Assembly: GCA_027604705.1 (NCBI GenBank)
Contig: JADHYV010000121.1
Location: 1-40,517 of the forward strand
Length of the DNA stretch: 40,517 bases
Direction: 5' to 3'
From: Allomyces arbusculus
Taxonomy: Eukaryota; Blastocladiomycota; Blastocladiomycetes; Blastocladiales; Blastocladiaceae
Under the pieces are notes generated by a model. The model searched no databases. It was not told the origin of the DNA and saw nothing but the letters and a program-made list of their open reading frames with translations. The position numbers and the translations under genes are program-made. Below, piece by piece: positions 1 to 9,794 of the stretch; the first letter of the stretch is position 1; every line of letters begins with the position of its first letter.

Positions 1-2289
1 AGAGCCGGAACGCGTGCCGAGCAAGTCAACAAACGAACACTGTGGAACAGCGCCTGTAAGAGACTTGACACGAGCCGCGGGTCCTCGAACCGGCCAATGA
101 GCACGACGTGCTGGAGGCGCTTGCGCTTGAAAAACGTGCCGCCGCCGTCGCGGCGGATCTTCCACGTCTCTACAGCCGAGCTGACGAGCCCAGGCACAAA
201 CACAAACGAGACCTGTCCGCAAGAAAGAAATACTGTCAGCGTTGTGATCCAATAACGCATTGCAAGAATCAAATACAACATACCAGAATGCCCACGACCA
301 CGACCAACTTCCCCTGCCACGACTTGGGCGTCACGTCGCCGTACCCGACCGTCGTGAGCGTGACAACCGTCACGTAGACCGAATCGATGATCGAGAGCGT
401 CTGATTGCCAAACATGACTTCGGTATACTGGAACGCGCACATGGTCACGTAAATGATCCCGACGATCGTCGCGACCAAGGCGGTCAGTTTTTCGCGCAGC
501 GCGTCGACGGCCTCGATTGTGTCAGACAGCTCGAGTCGAATGTGCAAGAACCGGCGCAGGCGTGAAATGCACGGGATCGAGCGAAGGAAGTAGGGTATGT
601 AGAGCAACGGGCCGTTGTGCAGGAAAATGGACACGAAAAAGGGGACCGAGGTGAGCAGGTCGACAGGCGTGTCCCACGAGACAAGCGTGCGCACCAGATC
701 GTCGGTAAAGGCGAGCCGCGAGACAAAGGCGACCAGGTTGATCATGGCAAGGACTACGGTGCTTCAAGGACACGGATTAGCGTGCATGATGCATTCTCGG
801 TCACTCCGAAATGAGACGGTGGACAAGCAAGCGACGTACACAGCCCGACAACATAAATCGGAAACGGCCGCGGAATCCACAACCACGGCGGATGGAACCC
901 GGGCATCGGCACCTGCGTGTCCAGTGTCGGGAACAGCGCAGCCATTTCAAACAAGTACAACACCACCAACGCCAAATCTGTGGCCAGGTGCAGCAGAATG
1001 AAGAACGCTCGCAGTGGTTTCGACTCACGCAAGCGGCCAAAATACCGCCCAACCGTCAACGCCGACCATAGGTGCCCGCCAAATCCTTCAAGATGCGACT
1101 GCCGTGTCTTGCGGTGTCGCCGCTCGTAGACATACCGCGCCGGATTGATCGATTGTAGCGACGCCGTGTTCATGGCCGACGTGCGCCGCGTCGGCCAGTT
1201 GGCGCGCCACGTGCGTCGGTACTTGGTGACATGATCCTGGAAGTCGGCGGACAGTCCGAGATCCGACATGGTCGACCGGTCGTGCTCCTCGCGCCGCATG
1301 CGGCGCTGCTCGTGCCGCATGCGCAGGAGCGATGGACGCCGGTTCGGGCCGGCGTTTGTGCTGCCCGCGAGCGGGACGCGGCTGCGGTGCAGACCGGCCC
1401 CCTCCGAGTCGGACGTGGACGCGCCGACGTGTGCGTCAGTCTCGTCCTCGGCCTCCTCGTCTGCATCGTCGTGGTCGTCGTCTCCCTCATCTCCCTCACG
1501 ATCCGCATCGTCGCGTCTTCGCCTCCCCCCACTCCCGAAAAACCACGACGACCGGAAATCATTCGTGTCCATCGTCTCGGTGCGGTCAAACGGCAAGTCG
1601 ATGGGCTGCGTGTGCGTATGGAACCGCTGCAGCGGAATCGCCGGCGCAAATGCCGACGGCACACTCCCGCCGCCCCCAACCACGTCGCTCCCCCCGCTGC
1701 CGACCGTCTGGTTCGCCATGAACCGGTCGCGCAAGTGGCCCGACTGGTGCCGCCGGAGCCGGTGCTGGAACGCCGGCATCGCATCACGGGAGGTCCCCGC
1801 GGGCGGACCCCATAGTTCGTCGACGGAGTGCGGGCGGAACAGACGCCGGCTGCTCATTCGCATGGGTGCCGACGCGGGCGACGCGATTTCGGGCGAGGTG
1901 CGACCGGTACCCAAGAAATCAGCGGTCGCGGGCACGCTGAATGGCCGTGTACGACCGCTCGACCCGCCGTCGCGGCGGATCATGGGCACGGAACGCGGTG
2001 GAGGCGGTGGCGGGAGCGGGACCGCCGGGAAATCGGGCGGTGGTGGGGTCGGGAAATCGGCGCTTGTCGTGGTCAAGTCCGCGTTCGGCTGGACCGCGAG
2101 CGGGTCGTCGGGGGCGGCGGTCGTGAAGCGCGTTCGCCACCAGTCGGCCGAGAAGCGGCGGCGCGTCGGCGATATGGGCAGTGGTGCGTCGTCGACGGCG
2201 CCAGCGTCCGCGGTAATGTCAGGTGCCGCCATGATGTCGGGGACATGCAGGCCGGACACGGACCCGTCGCTTGCGGTGGTCGAGCTCAT
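1..2289 (-). CDS. Slo/BK-type potassium channel, left copy (partial, 3' end outside window)
   Basis: Predicted plasma-membrane K+ channel of the Slo family. Exons on the minus strand are 2289-840, 753-284 and 212-1 (running off the edge); the introns are 86 and 71 bp. The first ~390 residues are low-complexity, with Ser/Pro/Arg stretches and an acidic D/E/H block, unlike typical BK channels. Membrane segments S1-S4 follow, S4 carrying spaced arginines (RSIPCISRLRRFL). The selectivity filter TVGYGD lies at about residues 618-623. S6 follows, then the start of an RCK domain (QHVVLIGRFEDPRL), which in this family binds regulatory ions. The start is ATG at 2289 (MSSTT), conserved in the right copy; two further in-frame codons upstream are not. 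Ion selectivity is inferred from the filter. Calcium gating cannot be judged because the cytoplasmic domain is cut off. Confidence 0.88.
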
Positions 2290-2440
2290 AATTTGCAGCA
2301 GCGGTGGCACTTGGCGGTGGATGGATGATATTGTTGGCGTGGTCGCTTGCGTCGTGTTGGTGGGTGCGTGCGGCCCACGGGCGCGCGCGTGTCAAGGTGG
2401 ATCGGTGGGCCGGCCGACAGGGGCTTGCGGATGGCGTGGG
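1..2440 (-). repeat. Left arm of large inverted duplication
   Basis: This stretch matches about 38,040-40,517 in reverse complement. The first 77 bases are identical to the reverse complement of the last 77, and 1421-1645 matches 38,874-39,098 without a mismatch. Other exon stretches differ at many sites and the introns do not align. Weak similarity continues past the start codons to about 2440. The repeat is made of the duplicated channel gene and shows no transposon-like termini. Confidence 0.9.
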
Positions 2441-3242
2441 CGCCGGAGCGGTTGGCTGACCAGTCGCGACAAGGAGGGTGCGGGAGAAGAAGCGAACCGC
2501 GGCGAGCAACCGCAGCGGAACAGTTGCCTCTGCACGTTCGGATGCCCCCTCCCACGCACCAAACCTGCTCGACAGACGCGCGTGCAAACGCGACCGCACG
2601 CGCCGATCGTAAATCGCCCTTGTACCAATTTCAGAATTCCTCATGACCATCTGCCCCGACAGTGACAGGACCAGCCGCCCGGCTCGCCGCCAACACGAGC
2701 AAGGAGAGCTCCGACTCTGCGGCGCCCAAGCGGCTGCCATCATCGCAGCGTCGCCAATGCCGGTGGTCCCTGCAGCAGGAAGCAAGCGAGGTGAAGTGCA
2801 ACGGCCGCCGAGAAAGTTTGGCAGCCGCGACGCGATCACGGGAGAGGTTTCCATGGCACTCCCGTGGTTCTGGAACGATTCGAAGGCTCGGACGCCTCGC
2901 ATGGCGTGACCGCGCGGGTCTGGTTCAGCAGCCGGCAGAACCACCGACCGAAAGCCGCGTCTCTTCCTCTCTCGCCGGCCAAATCGTGTCCGCTCCCCTG
3001 CTGCCGTCGGCCTCGTCCTCGACGACCAATTTGCCCCCGACCCGGCGCCAATCACTTGCTGCACTCTCCTCTCTGCTCCCGCACTGCCCTTAGCGCGACC
3101 GACCCGCTGCTCGCGCCCCGGATCCGACGCTCCGACCTCGCCGCTACCATTCCTTCGTTGCTTGCCGCCCGGGTCGCCCCCTTTACCGCCGCCAAGCACT
3201 ACATTCGCCAAAGCACCCGCTTCTACCTTTACCACCGCCACC
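2290..3242. promoter_or_regulatory. Divergent intergenic region between channel and amino-acid transporter
   Basis: This ~950 bp stretch separates two genes transcribed away from each other, so it should hold both promoters. It is C/T-rich on the plus strand toward the transporter, typical of a 5' leader. No convincing TATA box was seen. Open frames on both strands look like GC-driven chance ORFs. Only the ~150 bp next to the channel gene resembles the corresponding part of the right copy. Confidence 0.5.
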
Positions 3243-4870
3243 ATGACGCGCGCGTCGCCCGCGCCCACCGACGCGACGGCGCCGACAAGCACCGCGGCAA
3301 CCCCGCGTCCGCGGCCTTTACATCTCGGCCCGGACTCGGTCGCCGTCCCGCCACCCGCACCCAGCCCCGTCCCCGTCGTCGACCAATTAGGGGACCCGTC
3401 GGCGCCAACAGGCACCATTTTTTCGGGCACGATCAACATGGCCAACACGATTCTCGGGTCCGGCATGCTCGCCATGCCCTATGCGATCTCGTCCGTCGGC
3501 CTAGCCCTTGGGCTCGTCCTTGTGCTCGTATCGGGTCTCGCCGCCGCGTTTGGCCTGTGGCTCCTGACGCACGTTGCGCGGCACCTGGCCGGATCCGACC
3601 GCGCGCACGGCCCACGCACGCCGTCGAGTTTCTTTGCGCTATCGACGATCACCTACCCGACGGCGGCCGTCTACTTTGACGCGGCGATTGCGATCAAGTG
3701 TTTTGGGGTCGCGACCAGCTACCTGATTGTGATTGGCGACCTGATGCCCGAAGTCGTGCGCGGCCTGCTCGCCATCCAAGACGACAACATTCTCGTCTGG
3801 CGCAGTTTCTGGATCCTCGTGTCGGCATTGCCGATCGTCCCGCTCAGTTTCGCGCACCGGCTCGACTCGTTGCGGCACACGTCGATGGTCGCGCTCTGCG
3901 CCGTCGTTTACCTCGTCGGCATGGTCATCTACTTCTTTGCGCAGCCTGACTTCAATGTGATCCCCGGCGAAATCGTGGCCGTGCGGCTCTCGCTCGATTT
4001 TTTCAAGACGCTACCAATCTTTGTGTTTGCGTTCACGTGCCACCAGAACATCCTGGCCGTCTACAACGAGCTTGGCGATAACGCGCAGAGCCAAGTGAAT
4101 GTGGTCATTTCGTCGGCGTGTTCGGCGGCGCTCATTGTCTACTACGTGATTGGCGTGCTCGGGTACTTGCAGTTTGGCGATGGCGTCGCGGGCAATATCA
4201 TCACCATGTGTACGTTCAACTTGCTCTGCAGTTACTCTCCACGCCTGGGCGTGAAATGCTGACGGCTCGCGCATCCATGCAATTTCTAGACCCGGTCACG
4301 CCCGTCGTCACGTTCGGCCGCCTGGCCCTCGCGATCCTGTTCGTCTTCAGCTACCCGATCCAGGCACACCCGTGCCGCACGTCTCTGACCAAGGTCCTCC
4401 TGCATGTGTCCGGGCCGCAACCGCCCGAGTCCTCCGACACCCCGACCGAACGGTCGCCACTGCTCCCGACCAGCCCGTCGTACGCGTCCGTCGAGCAAGA
4501 CGACCCGCGTCCCTTGAACCAAGCATCCCACTCGACGCAAACCATCCCCGTCCCTGTCGTCCCGGCTCGCCGGTGGTGGTTTGCCGACGCATCGGCGATT
4601 CACGTGGCCCTCACGACCGGAATCGTGATTCTGTCGTACTCAATCGCGCTGGTCGTGCACTCGCTCGATACGGTCCTGGCCGTCGTCGGAGCCACGGGCA
4701 GTACGACCATTTGCTACATTTTGCCGGGCGTGTTTTATTACAAGATTTACGAGCGCAAGCCTTGGACGTGGGTGAAGTGCGGCGCCGTCGTGATGGCGGT
4801 CACGGGGTGCGTGATCATGGCGTGCTGTTTGACGATGCAGGCGGTGATGCATGTGCAGGGGAGTGAGTGA
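3243..4870 (+). CDS. Vacuolar-type amino-acid transporter (AAAP/SLC38, AVT-like)
   Basis: Predicted multi-pass amino-acid transporter of the AAAP/SLC38 superfamily, most like fungal AVT vacuolar transporters. Exons are 3243-4209 and 4290-4870, with an 80-bp GTACGT...TAG intron, giving 515 residues. The ATG at 3243 has a good context (GCCACC before it); a proline-rich ~55-residue tail precedes TM1, which carries the family motif NTILGSGMLAMPYA. About ten hydrophobic segments follow. Joining the exons restores IITMYPVTPVVTFGRLAL across the junction. The loop after it carries ERSPLLP, an acidic dileucine signal of the type that sorts proteins to lysosomes or vacuoles. Substrate and transport direction cannot be told from sequence. 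It is convergent with NCA2, 280 bp away. Confidence 0.9.
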
Positions 4871-5150
4871 AGAAAAGGAGGAGGGAGGGAGGGAGAGCGG
4901 GGAATGGTATTGCCAGTTGGAGTGGACTCGTTTTGTTTGTTGTGGTCGTTGATGTTGCTCTGTTGTCGATCCGGATCGGCCGGTCAGGGGAGCTTGCGCG
5001 CAGCGAGCGCGGCACGACACGTCGCGACGACGCGCACACTCGTGTCCAGCGCTGAATCAGAGAGTGTACGGGGAGTAGATATTCAATGACGAGCAAAATC
5101 ATATCCAGAACGAGAAATAACAACTCAATACAAATCCAACCCCACGCGCT
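4871..5150. other. Convergent 3' intergenic region
   Basis: This short region lies between the stop codons of the transporter (+) and NCA2 (-). It has a purine-rich stretch just after the transporter stop and an A/T-richer stretch around 5085-5135 that could hold the 3' ends of both transcripts. No gene is supported. Confidence 0.5.
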
Positions 5151-7206
5151 CTACTCGTCGCCCGGCAAACCGAGCCGCACGATCCGCTCGAGCACCCAAT
5201 GCTTGTCGTGTGTCGCGAGCTCGAGATCATGCAAGTCCACCAACAACTGGTCCTGCACCTCAGACGGCACGCCGAGCGACGGAACCAAGTTCTTGAGCCA
5301 GTTGACTTCAATAAGAATCAAACTACACAGATAGCATTGAGCCGAGGTGAGTCCACGAACCTGCACTCCAGTCCACCAGAAACAAGTCGAAAACGTACCC
5401 AAGTCGCATCGCCTCCGACTCGGCATGTTGCGACAACAGCCTGTCCACGCGCCAGACCCCCTGCCTGAACACGCGCCGCGCCGCCCTTGCCGACCTCCCG
5501 ACCCGGCGCCCAAACCACGCCGAGACTCCTTTGGCCGCAGCCCAGGCGACGATCACCGTCGGCACGAGCGCCAAGAACCCGAAATTCAACTCGTTTGACT
5601 TGAGCAGCTTATCGAGCGCGGCCATGGCCAACTCCAAATCGACCTTCGACTTTTGCACCTGGATCAGCATCAGCGTCAACAGCGGGCCCGCGACCGCATT
5701 CACGACCGGCCGCTGAATCGCAGCCTCGTAGTCGGTCAGCACGACCGACAAGTCGCCGTCGCGCACGGCGGCACGAATCACGTCGGGGTCGACGTTGGCC
5801 GCCTTGGTGGTCGTGGCCGCGTACTCCACGACCATCCGCTCGAGCGACGCCAGGTCGGACGCGAGCGATTTGGCGCCCATAACGGCCAACCGGTGTTCGC
5901 GGTGCCGCACGGTCTCGAACACGTCGCGCGCCGGCGTCAAGATGTAATCGGTCACGGCGTGCTGTACGAACTCGACTGCGGCACGACCCGCGGCAACGAT
6001 CGTTGGCCACGACACTTGCACTTGTTGCGCAGCGACGGTCGCGCACACGGCCGTCGTGACGACGGGCAACCACCACCGCACGACCACGTGCGGGCGCCTG
6101 TGCGCCGCGATCGCCGTCGACCACACGGGCGGGACCGTCGTGAGTCGCGCCAAGACGCGCTGCAGCGCCGCGAGCGTCTCGGACACGCCGTGTCCCGCAG
6201 CGCTCAGTGCAGTGACACCCGACGGCACCGCCGCGTCCGCCGCTGCCGCGACACCGACTGCAGTAGCACCCGGCGGTGCCGTCCACAATGCGTGCCCGAG
6301 CACGTCCATGCGGACAACGAGTTCCGCGACGTGCAGGCGCACGCCCGCGACCGGATCCTCCACCTCCTCTCCCGAGAGTTCGGTCCCGGCCATGACGTGT
6401 GCGTAAAGCGCGCCCAACACGTGCGCCGCCTGCACCTTCACCTTCTCCAGCGCCGCGGCATGCGCACGCATTTCGGCTTTCGCCGCGGGGACCCACGGCA
6501 CCCACGACCCCGACGACGCGGCGCCGCGGACCGCACGGACGAGTCGCCACTCGGCGCCCGCGTGCCGCGCAGCGGTCAAGTGACGCAGCGGGTGCGGCGA
6601 ACCGAGCACCCCCGCGATCCGCGCCGGCGTCGTCATGACGAGGTACAGCGCGGGACTCGTCGTCGTCCACCAGCTCGCGTCGTGCTGCACAGCGAGCGTT
6701 TCGGCCAACACCGCGGACATCAACCCGGCGTAGGCGACGGTCGCAGCTTTACCGAGAAACAGCCACGCGAGCGCCTCGTAGTGCGCGTACTTTGCGTCGA
6801 TCGACGCCGGTACCGGCGGCAACGACTCGACCGATCCGCGCGACGACTTCTTCTTGGGTCCACCGATGGGCGACACCGGCGCTGAAGCGACCACCTGCGC
6901 AACCTCATCCGCATCGACGTGCGCCTTTGCGAGGTCGCGCACGGCGCGCGCGACGCGGTCCAGGTCGCGCTTGCCGACGGATCTGGCCGGCGGGATCGCC
7001 GCGAGTTGCACGTGGATCGCGGCGATCGCGTCGCGCAAGCGCCGGTCCATCGGGTGCATCGCCTGCGTGCCGAACGCCGGGTGGTCGTCGATTTGCGGCG
7101 CATCGCCCGCGGCGGCCGCGAGCGTCGGGTGCGCGGCGGCGAGGGTCGCAGTCAGCGCTTCGAGGTGCGCTGAGAGGGTTTGGAGAGTGTCGGTGACGAA
7201 GGACAT
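5151..7206 (-). CDS. NCA2: NCA2-family mitochondrial protein
   Basis: Homologue of yeast Nca2, a mitochondrial protein needed for proper expression of the mitochondrial ATP synthase Fo genes (known for the family). Exons are 7206-5399 and 5322-5151 with a 76-bp GTACGT...TAG intron, giving 659 residues. The C-terminal half shows the family signature: ASLERMVVEYA, then GPLLTLMLIQVQKSKVD, ALDKLLKSNELNF and a membrane segment (LVPTVIVAWAAAKG). After the intron comes GLILIEVNWLKNLVPSLG. Two further hydrophobic segments lie near residues 190-215 and 430-450. ATG 7206 is the only in-frame ATG near the start. The frame stays open for 88 codons upstream and there encodes a presequence-like stretch without an ATG, so the true 5' end is uncertain. 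Confidence 0.87.
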
Positions 7207-8095
7207 GGTGGTTGGGTACTTGGAGGTCGAGAAAGAACGGGCGCCGGGCGCGCTGGCCGGGATCACGGCGAAGGTTCGTGCGGTCTGCGCGTGGTTGCTA
7301 TGCGTGTGCTGCCGCGCGTGCCCGTCCACCTCGTCGTCGTCGTGTCGCGCGCGTGCTGTCGTCGTTTGTGTGGAGTCTTGCAGCAAGTGGTGGAGACTGG
7401 ATCGTGATTTTCGGCGGTGGGAGAGCAGAGCATCCAGGCTGATCGGCGTGAAGAAATTGTGATCAACCACCCGTCACGTGCCATGATCAACACCATTTCT
7501 CGCGCTGCTTTCCAAGCTTGCTCGCTACAACCCCCCGGCCAAACGTTCTCAAACTTCCCTGGCCTGACGGTCTCAACCCGCCTGAACGATCCACAATTGA
7601 AAAGAGAACGCCCGAATGCAATTAGAGAATCACACTCAAAATACTGATCTTCATCCAAGCCAACCTGCGCCTGCTTTCTCACAAACCAGCGGCTCAAACC
7701 ATGGTGCGGCATAAGGGAACCGGGTTCGCTTCACGCTTGCCCGGGCCGTTCTGTGCGACCCCATCCGAGACGCGCGCCGCGCATTGCGTCGCCGTCGACA
7801 AGACACTCCAAGTCGACGGTCAACACGCGCGAGCGCGCATTCTTTTTCCAAACCCGCCGCAGCGGCGGCGGGGAAGGCTCGGGCAGGAGAACGGCCCCTT
7901 AGGGTCCGTCATGGGAGGCGCCGGCGGGTACCGGCAGGACAGGTCTTGGAACCGATGGACGCAGCGCACTTCGTCGGGCGAGAAACGGCGAGCGGCGACA
8001 AAGGCCGAGTCGCTTGGTGCAGAACTCGACGCGGTCGGCCGGCTCACGCGTGCGACGCGGACCGGGGTGTCGGCTTCGGGGGACCGGGAAGTGCT
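7207..8095. other. Intergenic region, NCA2 upstream / eL41 downstream
   Basis: This ~890 bp stretch lies upstream of NCA2 and downstream of the eL41 gene. The NCA2-proximal 265 bp remain open in the NCA2 frame. The rest shows overlapping GC-driven ORFs on both strands, with no recognisable domain. It probably holds the NCA2 promoter and the eL41 3' UTR. Confidence 0.45.
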
Positions 8096-8173
8096 TTACT
8101 TCGAGCGCGCGCGCATCTTTCTGCGCTTGCGCTTGAGGCGGCGGGTGCGCTTTTTCTTCCACTTGGCGCGCAT
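8096..8173 (-). CDS. RPL41: 60S ribosomal protein eL41 (25 residues)
   Basis: Complete eL41, one of the smallest known eukaryotic proteins and a component of the large ribosomal subunit. The frame runs from ATG at 8173 to TAA at 8098-8096. The 25-residue product is almost entirely Lys/Arg (MRAKWKKKRTRRLKRKRRK, then MRARSK) and matches fungal and animal eL41 nearly residue for residue. The frame is also open upstream, where a CGG repeat would add a poly-arginine tail; that longer reading is rejected because eL41 is universally 25 residues. A pyrimidine-rich stretch on the coding strand (complement of about 8,288-8,302) could mark the transcription start. A 5' UTR intron is possible but not established. 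Confidence 0.95.
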   Translation of the reverse strand: MRAKWKKKRTRRLKRKRRKMRARSK

Positions 8174-8242
8174 CTTGGAGGATCTGGTGCAAGGATGGCG
8201 CGGGGAACGGTGAGTTGCGGGATCTCGCAATGGCGGAGCCGT

Positions 8243-8275
<33 letters not shown>

Positions 8276-8529
8276 TGATACGCGCTGAAGAAAGGGAAAG
8301 GTGTCCTCACCTCGTGGAACAAGACCGACCTGCTGAGGAGAAACAAAGGGGGCCGGGCCGCGACGCGGATTTGACGGCGGCCGGACATGCGCGGTGGTCA
8401 CGCGAATGGTTGCGACAGCTGCACGGAGCGGTTGCCGTGCTTCGGTGCCTAGCTGCTACAGCCATCTGGTACACGTGCACCAGCTCACCGCACCAGGCAT
8501 GGCACACGCGCCGCTTACAACTTCTGATA
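8174..8529. promoter_or_regulatory. Divergent promoter region eL41 / orphan gene
   Basis: This region lies between two genes transcribed apart. It contains the CGG microsatellite. A plus-strand frame runs through it (ATG 8230, Gly-rich) into the next gene's first exon, so that gene might start further upstream than modelled. Confidence 0.5.
8243..8275. repeat. (CGG)11 trinucleotide microsatellite
   Basis: An uninterrupted run of 11 GCG/CGG triplets lies in the 356 bp between the divergent eL41 and 8,530 genes. It falls about 70 bp upstream of the eL41 ATG, in its likely 5' UTR or promoter. Such runs are prone to length change. Confidence 0.95.
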
Positions 8530-9582
8530 ATGATCGTGATGCTTCGCGCTCTGCTCGACCGCGCACACGTCGCGGACCCGGCGCACTCGGCGCGCTTGTT
8601 CGAGGACTATGACCCAGCTGAACCAGACTTGGTAGCGCGCGCTGCTCTGACCACGCACGTCGCGAGCGTCCCGGCCGCGTCCCGGTGGGCCCAGCGTGTG
8701 CGCGCGTCACCCGCACAGCTCGCGCGAGCGACGGCCGATGCTGCGGTCGATACCGTGACAACGGTGCTCGCGTTGGGTCGGGACTTGCCGGTGGTATGCG
8801 GCCCCAAGTTCGCCGAACCAAAGAAAGGGAGCGGAAATTGACCTTCGGCGCGCGACGTGAACGTAGGGCGTGCTCCACCAACTCGACACCGCGCTCACCG
8901 CCGCGCGCAAGAGTCCCGCCATCACCAATCCCACTGACGTGCGCGCATTGCACGCGATTGTGCGGTCGCGCCGCCGCCGCGCCGATGTTGCGAGTGTTTT
9001 GGACGAGGCACGTCGACCGCCGAATGCTTTGTTCGCGCGTGATCTCATTGCTTTTGCCGCGCCGGGCAGATCCTCGCCGACACCGACGCGACCGACGACG
9101 ACCCGTCCCCACTCGCCGCCGACCTCGCGAGCGACCCAACCTTGCGCACGCGCGTCCTGTGCGCGATCGGCGACCGGCTCATGCTCGACCGCGAGCCCCT
9201 TGACAAGTGGGTCGCGGCCGCGACTGCAGGGCGGTTGGGCGAGGTACTCCATTCTGTGGACCCCACGTTGCAATAGACGTGCTCTGACCCGGCCTTGCAG
9301 CTCCAACCCGCGACCGAGTCCGACGCGCGCGCCGCGTGGACCGCGGCCATTCTCGCGCAACCCACGCTCCGGGCAGCATGGGCAGAATGGACGTCGAGTG
9401 CCGCCACAACCAAGGAGTCGGACCGTAACTCCAACCTATGGGCGGACGTACTCGCGCGCGTGGCGGCGCCGCTTAACCCGGCCTTACAGCGCCGGATCGC
9501 GGCAAGGATTCGCGCGGGCGCGACGGCCGACGACATGCCGGACGTGGCCGTGAGTGTGCGCGAGTGGTTGGTGGAGCAGTAA
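8530..9582 (+). CDS. Orphan helical protein, four-exon model
   Basis: I do not recognise this family. The model is 8530-8793, 8867 to about 8959, 9070-9243 and 9301-9582, giving about 270 residues. Introns 1 (73 bp, GTATGC...TAG) and 3 (57 bp, GTACTC...CAG) are supported by frame continuity. The donor of intron 2 is uncertain: GTGCGG at 8960 and GTTTTG at 8996 both keep phase 0. The product is Ala/Arg/Asp-rich, without membrane segments, and looks largely alpha-helical, for example RALLDRAHVADPAHSARLFE and the C-terminal VAVSVREWLVEQ. Periodic Leu/Ala suggests stacked helices, but no named repeat is assigned. The start (ATG 8530 or 8539) is tentative. It converges with the kinase gene, 212 bp away. 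Confidence 0.55.
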
Positions 9583-9794
9583 AAAGGAAAAAAGAGGATA
9601 TAATGTTGTATCACGCAATCGCGCCAGCCCCAAGGGAAAGCGGGGAGGGGGTAAACGATCCGCACGGCCCCGCGCGGAGCAGGGGGAGGACGCGGTGTAT
9701 GGACCAGTAAAGAGGGGAAAAGAGAGGGAAAAAAAAAATATAAAACACGATCCGCGCGCGGCCCGGACCCCTGATCCCTGCGATCTATACTGTT
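9583..9794. other. Convergent 3' intergenic region with A-rich tract
   Basis: This is the short spacer between the orphan gene (+) and the kinase gene (-). It has an A-rich, AT-rich patch at about 9,720-9,750 (an A10 run followed by TATAAAAC) and AAAAAGG/GATATAATG near 9,581-9,605. Both are plausible polyadenylation contexts in an otherwise GC-rich sequence. Confidence 0.5.

Noticed and set aside
1268-2665. 465-codon plus-strand ORF opposite the left channel gene
   Set aside because: It is the antisense shadow of channel exon 1; the same antisense ORF appears opposite the right copy. Its sequence is Ser/Arg low complexity dictated by the channel codons.
8096-8401. 101-codon minus-strand ORF with a poly-Arg stretch
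   Set aside because: The poly-Arg comes from the CGG microsatellite read in one frame. Only the last 25 codons match a known protein, eL41, which is complete by itself.
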